Shown: positions 13,762-13,789 of the stretch, piece by piece | Layout of the letters: each line of letters starts with the position of its first letter | How positions within the stretch are numbered: position 1 is the first letter of the stretch | Translations under genes and position numbers: made by a program | NCBI GenBank assembly: GCA_900767695.1 | Contig: CAAGAC010000033.1 | Coordinates: forward strand, 1 to 13,789 | Source: an uncultured Succinivibrio sp. | GTDB taxonomy: Bacteria > Pseudomonadota > Gammaproteobacteria > Enterobacterales > Succinivibrionaceae | DNA length: 13,789 nt | Direction of reading: 5' to 3' | The notes under the pieces: model-generated | Databases searched by the model: none | What the model was told of the DNA's origin: nothing | Seen by the model: only the letters and a program-made list of their open reading frames with translations

Positions 13762-13789
13762 AGATCGGAAGAGCGTCGTGTAGGGAAAG
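13762..13789 (+). other. Illumina TruSeq adapter sequence (artefact)
   Basis: The last 28 bases start AGATCGGAAGAGCGTCGTGT and continue as the TruSeq universal adapter (reverse complement). They are not genomic. In the reading frame of the last gene they give the well-known artefact peptide IGRASCRE. Confidence 0.97.

Noticed and set aside
1..13789. tRNA or rRNA genes, CRISPR arrays
   Set aside because: No cloverleaf-like or regularly spaced repeat pattern was seen in the gene-free parts of the window.

Overview
The window looks like one contig from a GC-rich gammaproteobacterium. NhaB, YidE and the YjjP/YjjB pair are all close to their enteric counterparts, and there is a perfect CRP-type operator. 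Heavy use of the Arg codon AGG, succinate-exporter-type genes and the overall mix suggest a gut Succinivibrionaceae-like lineage, but that placement is inference. The last 28 bases are Illumina TruSeq adapter sequence, so the right end of the contig is an assembly artefact.

Left part (1-3859, plus strand). A 5'-truncated but catalytically intact IS4/IS1634-type DDE transposase is followed by 438 bp of AT-richer DNA without a gene. Then comes a two-gene conjugation fragment: a TraD/VirD4 coupling ATPase of the SXT/PFGI-1 ICE type, overlapping by 4 bp a DUF4400-like membrane protein. No relaxase or mating-pair gene is visible, so this is either a remnant or the edge of an element disrupted by the insertion sequence.

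Middle (3864-7509). On the minus strand lies a compact operon: a small secreted two-cysteine protein, then yjjP and yjjB, whose E. coli counterparts together form a dicarboxylate (succinate) exporter. The operon converges on the DUF4400 gene with only 4 bp between stop codons. Divergent from it is a full-length transposase-fold protein whose first and third catalytic acidic residues appear to be replaced by Cys and Trp.

Right part (7510-13789). Three stem-loops separate that protein from nhaB (minus strand), and the minus-strand copy of the third is a good intrinsic terminator. Between nhaB and yidE lies about 600 bp without a convincing gene. It holds a near-ideal nhaB -10 box, a perfect CRP palindrome, several hairpins, a purine-rich repeat and an intrinsic-terminator-like hairpin just before yidE. 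After yidE come, on the same strand, a five-TM membrane protein of unknown function, a DNA-deoxyinosine (hypoxanthine) glycosylase and a secreted DUF3298-like protein. The last three overlap one another and look translationally coupled.

Taken together, the window is ordinary transport and repair genes for an anaerobic, succinate-producing lifestyle, interrupted by mobile-element fragments. The least explained parts are the structured nhaB-yidE intergenic region, the active-site-less transposase-like protein and the small secreted protein in the yjjPB operon.
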